Assembly (NCBI GenBank): GCA_965657335.1
Contig: CBFHOH010000020.1
Coordinates: 1-64,000 of the forward strand
Length of the DNA: 64,000 nt
Reading direction: 5' to 3'
DNA from: UBA4582 sp965657335
GTDB taxonomy: Bacteria; Pseudomonadota; Gammaproteobacteria; Pseudomonadales; Azotimanducaceae
Position numbers and translations under genes: made by a program. Shown here in pieces: positions 52,199 through 61,260 of this stretch; positions within the stretch are counted from its first letter, which is position 1; the number at the start of each line of letters is the position of its first letter. The notes below the pieces were generated by a model, which made no database searches, was not told the DNA's origin, and saw only the letters and a program-made list of their open reading frames with translations.

Positions 52199-54613
52199 TT
52201 GTCCAATAATGATTACGACATAGCAGTCATAGGTGCTGGTCCGGGCGGTCTCAGTGCCGCTGCCCACGCCGCGGAGTTGGGTGTTTCTCATATTCTTTTG
52301 GAAAGCTCGCCTCTGATTGCAAACACCATTCAGAAATATCAAAAGGGAAAGCATGTCATGGCAGAGCCAGGCATTCTCCCCCTTCGAAGTCCTATTGAAT
52401 TTGACGCTGGTAAGCGCGAGACGATACTCGAACGTTGGGAACAAGGTATCGCCAGTCTTGGCGCGAATGTGCGTTATGCGGCTGAGGTATCCCAGATTGA
52501 AGGCGAAAAAGGTGCCTTTGTGGTTACGCTGTCAAATGGCGAGTCTGTTAATGCCAAAAGCCTGATTCTGGGTATTGGTATGCAAGGAAATCCAAGGCAG
52601 CTCGGTATACCGGGAGACCAGGCGGATTTTGTGCAGTATCAGTTGGACGACCCCGATGAATATAAAGACGAGGTCATCGTCGTCGTTGGCGCCGGTGATG
52701 CGGCGATAGAGAATGCTATTGCGTTGGCGGCCAGTAACAAAGTTTACATCGTCAACCGCAAAGATGAATTCGCTCGAGCGAAAGAGGGCAACTTAAACCT
52801 GATATCTGCTGCCATCGACTCCGGAGAAATCGAATGTTTTTACGGGACCACGCCGGCACGCATTGACGCACCCACGGGCGATGATCACAAGGGCGTGTTT
52901 GTCCTAAATACTTCGCAAGGAGAGGCTAACGTGCCTGTCCATCGAATTATTGGCCGCCTTGGAGCGATTGCGCCCAGACGGTTGGTTGAGTCCTTTGGGA
53001 TTGAATTTCCGAACGATGATCCGAACGCAATTCCTGCGCTTAGCAGCCAGTACGAAAGTAATGTACCGGGTATTTATGTGATTGGCGCGTTAGGCGGCTA
53101 TCCCTTGATTAAGCAGGCGATGAATCAGGGTTACGAAGTAGTGGAATACATTCTCGGCAATAAAGTTAAGCCTGCAGATCACGATTTAATTGCCGCCAAA
53201 TTCTCTTCTTTGCCCTTAGATCTTGAAGTTGACGAAGTGCTTGAGCTCATGCAACAGCGGATTCCCGTGTTTGAGCACGTGAACGCATTGCAGTTTAGAG
53301 AATTGATGCTGGATAGCGAAGTTCACGTGATGGAGAAGGGACAGGTCATTTTCACGAAGAATGACTACGACAGCAGTTTCTACACCATATTTGAAGGCGA
53401 CGTGAGTATTGAGGTTGGTGAGAATCTGCACATCAAATCGGGTGTCGGTAATTTCTTTGGGGAAATGAGTCTCATTTCCGGGCGTCGCAGATCGGCGACA
53501 GTTTTTGCCGGAGAGAACACGATAGTCATCGAAACGCCGCGAAGAACCATGAACAAGCTGATCGCTTCGGTGGACGCGGTCAAGCGGGTTCTGGATCAAA
53601 CTTTCATCGTCAGAACGATCCAGCAGAAGTTTGCACCTGAGACCCCAATTGAAGATCTGCAACATATTTCCGAAAAAACTCAAATCAATAGTTATGCGCC
53701 AGGCGAAGTGGTTTTTGCTGAAGGAGACCCAGGCGATAGTTTTCATTTTATCCGCAGCGGCTCGGTAACTGTATCGAATGAACATGATGGTAAAGAAGTC
53801 GTCATCAGTTACGTGCCAGCAAACCAATCGGTTGGAGAGATGGCGCTGCTTGGGAACACGACGCGAAGTGCCACGGTTAAAGCTGCCGCGAAGACTGAAA
53901 CCCTCTCGCTGGATGTAGATTCATTTCAAATGCTTCTTGAGCAGGCGCCTGGGTTAAAGGAAAAAATGCAGTCTTTAGCCGAGGAAAGAAACCGGCAAAA
54001 CCTCGTATTGCAGTCTTCAGCCGATTATGAAGACGACGGCGACATGCTGACTTTCTTGATGGGGCAGGGTCTTGGAGAGGCAACCGACGTCTTGTTAATC
54101 GATGAGGGGCTTTGCGTTGCCTGCGATTTTTGTGAGCAAGCTTGCGCTGCCACGCACCAGGGTACTTCGCGTCTCAACCGTAAAGCAGGTCCAACCTTTG
54201 CCCACATTCACGTGCCAACCTCTTGTCGGCATTGTGAAGACCCAAGTTGCATGAAAGATTGCCCTCCTGACGCGATTCAGAGAGGCGGGATCGGTGGTGA
54301 AGTTTTTATCGGCGATAACTGTATCGGTTGCGGTAACTGTGAGCAAAATTGCCCTTATGACGTCATTCAGATGTCCTACAAAACAGAAGCACCAGACAAT
54401 TTTTGGCGATGGATGCTGTTTGGGCTTGGCGATAGTCCGGGCAAGGCTTCAGCAAAAAGTGGAGCGAACGAAAATGCGATTAAGAAGGCTGTTAAATGCG
54501 ACATGTGCATTGATCAGTCTGGAGGCCCAGCATGCGTAAGAGCCTGCCCTACAGGTGCCGCTGTGCGAATGAGCCCGGAAGATTTTGTTGACTTAGTAAG
54601 TGTGGACCGCTGA
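52199..54613 (+). CDS. Flavoprotein with two cyclic-nucleotide-binding domains and a four-cluster ferredoxin module
   Basis: 804 residues, four modules. Residues 1-325: FAD/NAD(P)-binding oxidoreductase of the thioredoxin-reductase-like type (IAVIGAGPGGLSAAAHAAELG split as GAGPGGLSAA; second nucleotide site VVVGAGDAAIENAIAL); no redox-active CxxC disulfide seen. Residues ~340-460 and ~470-590: two cNMP-binding domains, each with a phosphate-binding cassette (FFGEMSLISGRRRSATV; VGEMALLGNTTRSATV) keeping the Glu and Arg. Residues ~635-785: DmsB/HybA-like ferredoxin with four Cys groups (CVACDFCEQAC; CRHCEDPSCMKDC; CIGCGNCEQNC; CDMCIDQSGGPACVRAC), enough for four clusters. Cytoplasmic; no signal. 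TTG start with AAGGCGGG. Predicted to pass electrons between NAD(P)H and the membrane b-type protein encoded one base overlap downstream, gated by cAMP or a similar ligand. Confidence 0.88.
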   Translation: MSNNDYDIAVIGAGPGGLSAAAHAAELGVSHILLESSPLIANTIQKYQKGKHVMAEPGILPLRSPIEFDAGKRETILERWEQGIASLGANVRYAAEVSQIEGEKGAFVVTLSNGESVNAKSLILGIGMQGNPRQLGIPGDQADFVQYQLDDPDEYKDEVIVVVGAGDAAIENAIALAASNKVYIVNRKDEFARAKEGNLNLISAAIDSGEIECFYGTTPARIDAPTGDDHKGVFVLNTSQGEANVPVHRIIGRLGAIAPRRLVESFGIEFPNDDPNAIPALSSQYESNVPGIYVIGALGGYPLIKQAMNQGYEVVEYILGNKVKPADHDLIAAKFSSLPLDLEVDEVLELMQQRIPVFEHVNALQFRELMLDSEVHVMEKGQVIFTKNDYDSSFYTIFEGDVSIEVGENLHIKSGVGNFFGEMSLISGRRRSATVFAGENTIVIETPRRTMNKLIASVDAVKRVLDQTFIVRTIQQKFAPETPIEDLQHISEKTQINSYAPGEVVFAEGDPGDSFHFIRSGSVTVSNEHDGKEVVISYVPANQSVGEMALLGNTTRSATVKAAAKTETLSLDVDSFQMLLEQAPGLKEKMQSLAEERNRQNLVLQSSADYEDDGDMLTFLMGQGLGEATDVLLIDEGLCVACDFCEQACAATHQGTSRLNRKAGPTFAHIHVPTSCRHCEDPSCMKDCPPDAIQRGGIGGEVFIGDNCIGCGNCEQNCPYDVIQMSYKTEAPDNFWRWMLFGLGDSPGKASAKSGANENAIKKAVKCDMCIDQSGGPACVRACPTGAAVRMSPEDFVDLVSVDR

Positions 54614-55476
54614 TGCATTCTTCTTTTTTATCCCATGCTAAGGGCCGTTATTTTTGGGTGGCACTAGGTTTGAGTGCTTTGAGCATTGTGCTTTATGTGA
54701 TGGACGACCCAACTGAACCCCCGAATGGCGGGACTTGGTTAGGATATTCTCTGGGCACAATTGGGGCGCTACTCATTCTCTGGCTAGCTTACCTTGGCAA
54801 ACGGAAACGGAATTTTGTTCGTGGCTGGGGAACGGTTAAGGGGTGGGTCTCAGCGCACGTCTATCTAGGTGCTTCGTTGCTTGTTGTCGCAACGCTGCAT
54901 ACAGGTTTCCAGTTTGCATGGAATATTCATACTTTTGCATTTGGGTTGATGTGTTTTGTCATTTTTAGTGGTTTCTTTGGGATTTTCGTTTACAGAACCT
55001 ATCCTACTGCGCAAAACGAGTTGAAAAAAAATCTCACAATTGATGAGACGTTCACGCAAGTCGAAGATCTAGAGTCTCAATTGATTAAGTTGGCAGCCGG
55101 CGCCTCAAACGAAACCCGGGTTCTGGTCAACAGCGCAATAGAAAGGACAGTGATTGGCGGAGGATATCTCGATCAGTTGCTGGGAAGAGATAGTTCGTTA
55201 GTCGTCATCGACGGTAGTGTGGCGTCGAATGCTAATCAAGAGACTGCCTTGGAAGCGCTAGTAGAAAGGTTCTCTAAATCGGAAGGCGACGAGAATAAAA
55301 GTCTAAGCCAGATTGTAAAAGTCTTTAACAGCAGAAAAAAGTTGATTGAGGTTATTCGCAAGGACATTCGGTTGCAGGCGACTATTCAGGTTTGGTTGTT
55401 GTTCCACGTGCCCGTTACTTTTGCCTTGATAGCGGCATTAACAGCGCACATTTTTTCTGTCTTCTTATATTACTAA
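54613..55476 (+). CDS. Membrane b-type di-heme electron carrier (predicted)
   Basis: 287 residues; its ATG overlaps the preceding stop by one base (TGATG). Hydrophobic helices lie near residues 12-30, 43-61, 78-97, 103-127 and 257-285. Two H-X13-H pairs, H82/H96 and H265/H279, sit within the third and last helices. This is the spacing seen in cytochrome b proteins, where two helices hold two haems, so two b haems are predicted. H106 is an extra candidate. A soluble loop (about 130-255) lies between. I did not recognise a named family. It sits between a cytoplasmic Fe-S flavoprotein and a periplasmic multihaem protein, the right place for a quinol- or electron-transferring membrane subunit. 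Confidence 0.75.
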   Translation: MHSSFLSHAKGRYFWVALGLSALSIVLYVMDDPTEPPNGGTWLGYSLGTIGALLILWLAYLGKRKRNFVRGWGTVKGWVSAHVYLGASLLVVATLHTGFQFAWNIHTFAFGLMCFVIFSGFFGIFVYRTYPTAQNELKKNLTIDETFTQVEDLESQLIKLAAGASNETRVLVNSAIERTVIGGGYLDQLLGRDSSLVVIDGSVASNANQETALEALVERFSKSEGDENKSLSQIVKVFNSRKKLIEVIRKDIRLQATIQVWLLFHVPVTFALIAALTAHIFSVFLYY

Positions 55477-55500
55477 AGCTCGCTTTGGGGATTAACTAAG

Positions 55501-57348
55501 TTGCAATTAACTGTTCGATACATTCAATCCAAAGGTGCTACTCGCGAAAGTAGTGAAGCGGTCTTCAATGGAGAACGGGCAACCATAGGCAGAGGGTCTG
55601 ACCAAACGATCCAAATCCAAGACCGTAGAGTGCCTCTTGCGCATTCGACTCTCATGCTAAGAGAGGGCGGGCTTGAGTTAAAAGCTGAAAAAGGCCAAAA
55701 CTTCACCCACAACAACCAATCGAGTCGTCAGAAAACGCTTAATCCAGGTGACCTGGTTGAGATCCTTGGTCACGAGATTCGGGTCATGCCGGCGGAGGGA
55801 GCATCGGGGTTTGTCGTAGAGGTAGAAGTCAATGTTTCGGACGTCGAACCGCTAAAAGATAGATTTAAAACCAGGCTGAAGCAGCTCAGCTTCCCGGTTA
55901 GGTCGTTAAGCTGGGTGATGTTTTGGGCAATTCTTTCAGTCAGTCTTTTGATTCCTGCCGCTGGTTTTTTTGTGGGGATGGATGTGGTGAGGGAGTCACC
56001 TTTACCGGATGATCGTCAGTGGTTCACGGGTGAATTGCACGCATCGCACGCGTTGTTGTCTGACGAATGTGAAGCTTGTCATGTCGTGCCTTTTGAACCG
56101 ACGAGGGATCAGGAGTGTCTGGTCTGTCATGGCAATGTGAAGCAGCATTTCGACACAGCTTTGCTGGCTGATCAAGGCAACGCGCATGAAAATGCGGAAT
56201 GCAGAGATTGTCATCGGGATCACAACGGGCCAGATGGTATTGTTCGGTACGATCAAAAACTGTGCGTCGATTGTCATGCAGATTTAAATGAGTATGGCGT
56301 AGCAGAAAGTGAGCTGGGAAATGTCACCGACTTCCTAGAGAAACACCCGCCTTTCAAGGTGTCTGTGCTTGAAATGTCTCCTGATCAAACCTGGGATGTT
56401 AAAAGACTTGCGCTGGCGGACTCAGGTTTAAGTGAAAGTTCTAACTTAAAGTTCCCTCACGATGTTCATGTAAGTGAGGATGGAATAGAAGGTCCGGACA
56501 GTGTAGAAATACTCACGTGCGATAGCTGTCATGTCGTTGAGAAAGGCGGCTTAAGCATGAAGCCAGTCACAATGGAAAAGCATTGTGCTGATTGTCACCA
56601 GCTAACTTTTGATCCAAATGCGTTAGATAGGGTGGTGCCGCACGGCTCTCCAAGTGATCTACTTCAGCAACTTGAAGGCTACTATGCCTATGAATATTTT
56701 CAAGAAAAAACAGATTCTGAAGGTAGTAGCAGTAATGTTGCCATGCAACCGCTCGTCGAGCAGAGAAAGGCACGTCGACCCGGCAGACGTCGAACGCCTC
56801 AAGTCATAGACGCGCCGGTTTTCGCGCAAAAAACCAGTGGCGCAATGACGCGAGAGGCGAAAGCGGCCGTTGACCTGAAAGTGAACGAAGCCGCTGCAAA
56901 CCTGTTCGAAAGACAAACTTGCACGATATGTCATGAAATCACTCAGCAGGAAGGCGAGGTTCCTTGGCATGTCCTACCGGTTAAGCTAACGGATGACTGG
57001 ATGCCGATGGCAGAATTTTCCCACGATAGCCATGTCAGTATGGAATGTAGTGGTTGCCACGAAGCAGCATCGTCCGCGGTCGCTTCTGATATTTTGATGC
57101 CTGATATTGATAATTGCCAAGCCTGCCACGGTGGCGAACATTCGGAAAATTTGCTACAAAGCACCTGCATCAGCTGTCATAAATATCATTTAGATAACCA
57201 AGCGCCGATGTCTTCACATTCTCCAGTGCAAGCAGCCGGCGCGCGCCTAGACGCAGGCATTGGACGTTTGCTTACGCCGAAATTGGAAACAATCGTCGAC
57301 GGCAGCACGATGACGACAATTGACAACGACAGTGATTCAGGGCCCTAG
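55501..57348 (+). CDS. FHA domain-transmembrane-decaheme cytochrome c fusion
   Basis: 615 residues. The N-terminal ~100 form an FHA domain (ATIGRGSDQTIQIQDRR...LAHSTL), a fold that normally binds phosphothreonine peptides. A single transmembrane helix follows at ~137-160 (WVMFWAILSVSLLIPAAGFF). Beyond it are ten CxxCH haem-attachment sites between residues ~190 and ~560 (CEACH, CLVCH, CRDCH, CVDCH, CDSCH, CADCH, CTICH, CSGCH, CQACH, CISCH), with many extra His as axial ligands. Topology: FHA in the cytoplasm, haems in the periplasm. TTG start with GGGGA upstream, 24 bp after the membrane protein. A basic linker (RKARRPGRRRTP, ~420) separates hexa- and tetra-haem groups. I know of no characterised protein with this layout. 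Confidence 0.9.
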   Translation: MQLTVRYIQSKGATRESSEAVFNGERATIGRGSDQTIQIQDRRVPLAHSTLMLREGGLELKAEKGQNFTHNNQSSRQKTLNPGDLVEILGHEIRVMPAEGASGFVVEVEVNVSDVEPLKDRFKTRLKQLSFPVRSLSWVMFWAILSVSLLIPAAGFFVGMDVVRESPLPDDRQWFTGELHASHALLSDECEACHVVPFEPTRDQECLVCHGNVKQHFDTALLADQGNAHENAECRDCHRDHNGPDGIVRYDQKLCVDCHADLNEYGVAESELGNVTDFLEKHPPFKVSVLEMSPDQTWDVKRLALADSGLSESSNLKFPHDVHVSEDGIEGPDSVEILTCDSCHVVEKGGLSMKPVTMEKHCADCHQLTFDPNALDRVVPHGSPSDLLQQLEGYYAYEYFQEKTDSEGSSSNVAMQPLVEQRKARRPGRRRTPQVIDAPVFAQKTSGAMTREAKAAVDLKVNEAAANLFERQTCTICHEITQQEGEVPWHVLPVKLTDDWMPMAEFSHDSHVSMECSGCHEAASSAVASDILMPDIDNCQACHGGEHSENLLQSTCISCHKYHLDNQAPMSSHSPVQAAGARLDAGIGRLLTPKLETIVDGSTMTTIDNDSDSGP

Positions 57349-57350
57349 CA

Positions 57351-59456
57351 ATGCAAAGATCAGCGATTATATTTTTGTTGTTGCTCGCAGGCTGTGGCGG
57401 TGGTGGGGGTGGTTCAACTATCGACGCAGAGCAACAATCAGTTTCTGCACCTGCGACTAGCGGGCCGCGGAGTTGCAACCCTGACTGTTTCCTAACGGCA
57501 GCCGATGTTGAACAAGTCATTGGGCAAGCAGCGGCTGAGGCTTCAGCTCGCAACGCCAGCGCAACGATCGCAGTGGTTGACCGTGTCGGCAATGTGCTGG
57601 GGTTGTATGAAATGGGAAGTGCCGAGCCCTTTGTGACGATTACCTCTACAGCCGAGGCAGGCACACCAATTGTTGGCGGCTTGGAAGGCTTGAACTTCAT
57701 ACCATCAGCGCTTGCGGCTATCTCTAAGGCGATGACCGGTGCTTACCTCTCTACTTCGGGGAACGCCTTTACTTCACGAACCGCAAGCCAAATCGTCCAG
57801 GAAAACTTTAATCCAGGTGAGGCAAATGTCCCTTCAGGTCCCCTTTTCGGTGTTCAGTTTAGTCAGCTACCTTGTTCCGACTTTTCAACAAGATTTAGTG
57901 CGGGCGTAGGACACGGTCCTCATCGGGCACCCTTGGGGCTGTCTGCAGATCCGGGTGGAATCCCCCTTTACATAGACGGTGTGGTTGTCGGCGGCGTTGG
58001 AGTTATAGCAGATGGCATCTACGGGTTAGACAAATTTATTAACGATTTCGATGACGACCTAGACGAAATCATCGCGACGGCAGCGACCGTAGGCTTTGCA
58101 GCGCCGTTGGAAATTCGAGCCGACCAGGTAACCTTGGTGGGTAAAACGGCAAGATTTAGCGATTCTTTTGTCGAGGATCTCCTCTCCACACCCGCTGATG
58201 CGCTGAGTCTTGCTAATTTGCAGGCAAATGGCGCGGGTAGTCTGATCGCTGCGCCGGGTTATTTTGCTGGTGATGAAGTACTTGCAGGCACCGTTTTCGG
58301 AGCCTCTCCTTCTGGCATTAGACCCGCCGATGCCGCGGTATTTTCCGATGCCGACGGGAATTCGTTAGATGCATTCGTTTTCGTCGACGAAGCCAACGCC
58401 AATCGATACCCTGCTATTGATGCGAGCGATGCGCCTGGCGGCAGCGCAGATAACCGCCTTCGCGCCGCTGAGGTTCAGATGATCGTCAATGAAGCGATCG
58501 GAGTAGCGAATCAGTCGCGGGCGCAAATAAGAATTCCGGCTGGGTCGCAGGCGAGAGTAACTGTGACGGTCGTTGATACAAACGGCGTGATATTAGGCAT
58601 GGGGAGAACACGTGATGGTCCGGTCTTTGGTGCGGACGTGTCACTGCAAAAAGCAAGAACGGCAACATTCTTCTCTGGAACCGGGCGTCAAGATGGGTTT
58701 TCTTCTGCTGACGTACTTCGTTCCCTGCCAGACCCACTATACCTTGCTCCGCTTCCAGAGCCGATCGACCTTGGTCAACTTTCAACTTTAGAAGAGCCTA
58801 GCCCGAGTTTTTCCGGCTATTTAACGGCGCTTAAGTTCTTCCTCGGTTTACCGGAAGCGCTCGAGTCGTCAGGTTCAGTCATTGCATTTTCGGATAGATC
58901 GGGTGGTAATTTGTCTCGACCGGATTACCCCGACGGCCCAAAAAATGGACCCCCGGGTCCCCTAAGCAAGCCGCCCGGCGAGTGGAGCATCTTTAGTGAT
59001 GGTCTTCAATTAGATTTAGCCTACAACGCGATTATCAATCACGTTGCTTTTTATCTAGGGGCTGTGCCTCAAGATGTGCCACAAAATTGCGTGGGAAATA
59101 CGGGTTTTTCTGCCACAAATGCGTTTGCAGCCACTGACCTTACTGGCCGGCTGGCAAATGGCATCCAAATTTTCCCCGGCAGCGTGCCCATTTTCAGAGG
59201 CAATACTTTAATCGGTGGGATTGGTGTTTCTGGTGATGGCGTTGATCAAGATGACATGATTTCTTTCCTGGGTGTGCACAGAGCAGGTTTACGTCTAGGA
59301 GCGCTAAATGGAATAACGGCCGTGGGTAATGCACCTGCTGAACTTCGAGCAGACAGAATCGATATCCCGGGACAGTCATCAGGATTACGTTATGTAAACT
59401 GTCCTCAAGTCCCTTTCATAGACAGTGATGTAACAGAGGTCTGTAATGGTCTCTAG
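57351..59456 (+). CDS. Lipoprotein with tandem HbpS/GlcG-like haem-binding domains
   Basis: 701 residues starting 2 bp after the decaheme gene. Lipobox LLAGC is followed by a Gly-rich linker. Two related modules follow. The first (~48-270) begins LTAADVEQVIGQAAAEASARN and contains ATIAVVDRVGNVLGLYEM; the second (~365-690) has LRAAEVQMIVNEAIGVAN and VTVTVVDTNGVILGMGRTRD. Each has a later 'GGIGVxGDG' strand (VVGGVGVIADGIYG; IGGIGVSGDGVDQ). This is the GlcG/HbpS (DUF336) fold, whose Streptomyces member HbpS binds haem and senses redox stress. Both modules carry large insertions. It is likely anchored to the outer membrane and may bind haem or organise cytochromes of the operon. It overlaps the next gene by 11 bases. 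Confidence 0.82.
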   Translation: MQRSAIIFLLLLAGCGGGGGGSTIDAEQQSVSAPATSGPRSCNPDCFLTAADVEQVIGQAAAEASARNASATIAVVDRVGNVLGLYEMGSAEPFVTITSTAEAGTPIVGGLEGLNFIPSALAAISKAMTGAYLSTSGNAFTSRTASQIVQENFNPGEANVPSGPLFGVQFSQLPCSDFSTRFSAGVGHGPHRAPLGLSADPGGIPLYIDGVVVGGVGVIADGIYGLDKFINDFDDDLDEIIATAATVGFAAPLEIRADQVTLVGKTARFSDSFVEDLLSTPADALSLANLQANGAGSLIAAPGYFAGDEVLAGTVFGASPSGIRPADAAVFSDADGNSLDAFVFVDEANANRYPAIDASDAPGGSADNRLRAAEVQMIVNEAIGVANQSRAQIRIPAGSQARVTVTVVDTNGVILGMGRTRDGPVFGADVSLQKARTATFFSGTGRQDGFSSADVLRSLPDPLYLAPLPEPIDLGQLSTLEEPSPSFSGYLTALKFFLGLPEALESSGSVIAFSDRSGGNLSRPDYPDGPKNGPPGPLSKPPGEWSIFSDGLQLDLAYNAIINHVAFYLGAVPQDVPQNCVGNTGFSATNAFAATDLTGRLANGIQIFPGSVPIFRGNTLIGGIGVSGDGVDQDDMISFLGVHRAGLRLGALNGITAVGNAPAELRADRIDIPGQSSGLRYVNCPQVPFIDSDVTEVCNGL

Positions 59457-61260
59457 ATATTTTTTAGCACCCTTGTTGGCGGTAAGTTTCTCTGTCTTTG
59501 CAGAGGAAAATAAACCAGAGTTGGCCGAAGTTTCCGAGGCTAACAGTGTTTGTGCCGCCGAGAAATCCCTCGCGTCAAGACGACGGCCCGGTTCTAGGGT
59601 CGAAGATGAGCTGCCATCATCTTGCTTAGACGAAACAAATCAACCCGGTATCTTGCCTTGGGCAGACCCGATTGATTTAGGACCGGCGGTGCCTGACCGA
59701 TGGCGAATCGTCCAGGCAGTGGGCGTAAAATCGAATCTTTGGGATCCTTACAACGGTCAGAATGTTCTGAAAGGCGATATGCCTATTTGGAAAGATGATT
59801 GGTTTTACAGCGTGATCGCCATCTCTGACACAATTGTAGAACCCCGACGTTTTCCTATCCCCGTGGGAGGAGCTGCTACAGCCAGGACTGGCAGTCTCGA
59901 CACGATAGGCCAAGGTGAGACGACCATACTTGCGCAAACCTTCATTGTTGAAAATGTGTTCTACAAAGGGGACACGGTGTTTAAGCCGCCCGACTGGGAG
60001 TTTCGTTTTACACCCGCGTTCAACATTAATCGCGTTCACGCGGACGAGATCGGCGTCTTGAACGTCGACCCTGATAAGGGTGGCAGATCGTCTAGGCGAA
60101 GAAACGATACCTTCATGGGCGTTCAAGCACTGTTTGTCGACAAGCATTTGCGTAACGTGTCAGATCGATATGACTTTGACAGCGTGCGCGTTGGCATCCA
60201 ACCGTTTTCGTCTGATTTCAGAGGGTTTTTGTTCCAAGATTCGCAGTTGGGTGTGCGATTCTTTGGAACGCGAGCAAACAATGTATTCCAATATAATCTG
60301 GCTTGGTTTCGCCGTTTAGAAAAAGATACTAATTCAGGCCTGAATGATGTGACGCAATCTATCCGCAAAGATGATGTGTTCGCAGCAAATCTGTATTGGC
60401 AGGACTTTCTCAAGCTCGGATTGATCTCGCAAGCAACGGTGATACATAACAGGAATCGTGAAAACGGCGATGTTGAATTCGACAAAAATGGTTTTATACA
60501 ACGGCCTTCCTCGCTATACGAAGAAAGGTACGCGCGTGATTACGACGTAACTTACTTTGGATACAGCGCCGAAGGTCATTTTGATCGCATTAATATCTCC
60601 AGTTCGTGGTATCTAGCCTACGGTGAACAGCAGAGCTCTCGTCTGCGCGATGCTGACGAGGAAGTGCGGGCTTGGTTCACAGCAACTGAGCTGTCATGGG
60701 ACATTGACTGGCTGCGTCCAAAGTTATCTTTTTTGTACGCGTCTGGCGACGATGATCCCTTCGATCAGACCGCGAAAGGTTTTGATGCAATTTTCGAAAA
60801 CCCGCAATTTGCTGGCGCGGACACCAGTTTTTGGGTACGCCAAAATGTGCCCTTGATAGGTGGCGGTGGCGTTGCACTAGCGGGAAGAAATGGTATTTTA
60901 CCCTCACTTCGAGCAAGTAAAGAGCAGGGCCAATCAAACTTTATTAATCCAGGTCTGCTGCTCTTCGGTTTCGGGGTAGATGCGGACTTGCTGCCCGAAC
61001 TGCGATTGTCGTTCAATATCAATCATCTCCGGTTTGACAACACGGAAGTGCTCGAACGCGTTCGCCAACAAGCGCCGATCAATAAATCTCTGGGCGAAGA
61101 CGTTTCGATGTCTTTAATTTGGAGGCCATTTATGTCTCAGAACGTGGTGTTTAGACTTTCTGCCGCGGCGCTCGTGCCTGGGAAAGGCTTTGACAACCTT
61201 TTTGGGGCGGAAGCAGAAACACCTTATTCAATCCTTTTCAACATGACGCTGACTTACTAA
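59446..61260 (+). CDS. Outer-membrane beta-barrel protein of the cytochrome operon
   Basis: 604 residues with a signal peptide (YFLAPLLAVSFSVFA, cleaved near EEN). After a plug-like start with a Cys pair, the sequence alternates hydrophobic and polar residues in strands (YDFDSVRVGIQPF, LGVRFFGTRANNVFQYNLAWF, FFLYASGDDD-like SFLYASGDDDPF, MSLIWRPFM) and ends in LFNMTLTY, an aromatic final residue as needed for barrel assembly. It looks like a 20+ strand porin of the DUF1302/MtrB-like size class; the MtrB CxxC signature was not seen. The next gene encodes a multihaem cytochrome, and its start overlaps this stop, which suggests a porin-cytochrome complex. Confidence 0.82.
   Translation: MVSRYFLAPLLAVSFSVFAEENKPELAEVSEANSVCAAEKSLASRRRPGSRVEDELPSSCLDETNQPGILPWADPIDLGPAVPDRWRIVQAVGVKSNLWDPYNGQNVLKGDMPIWKDDWFYSVIAISDTIVEPRRFPIPVGGAATARTGSLDTIGQGETTILAQTFIVENVFYKGDTVFKPPDWEFRFTPAFNINRVHADEIGVLNVDPDKGGRSSRRRNDTFMGVQALFVDKHLRNVSDRYDFDSVRVGIQPFSSDFRGFLFQDSQLGVRFFGTRANNVFQYNLAWFRRLEKDTNSGLNDVTQSIRKDDVFAANLYWQDFLKLGLISQATVIHNRNRENGDVEFDKNGFIQRPSSLYEERYARDYDVTYFGYSAEGHFDRINISSSWYLAYGEQQSSRLRDADEEVRAWFTATELSWDIDWLRPKLSFLYASGDDDPFDQTAKGFDAIFENPQFAGADTSFWVRQNVPLIGGGGVALAGRNGILPSLRASKEQGQSNFINPGLLLFGFGVDADLLPELRLSFNINHLRFDNTEVLERVRQQAPINKSLGEDVSMSLIWRPFMSQNVVFRLSAAALVPGKGFDNLFGAEAETPYSILFNMTLTY

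Noticed and set aside
59677..60147. 156-codon minus-strand ORF inside the beta-barrel gene
   Set aside because: Antisense shadow; the plus-strand frame has signal peptide, strand pattern and C-terminal aromatic residue.
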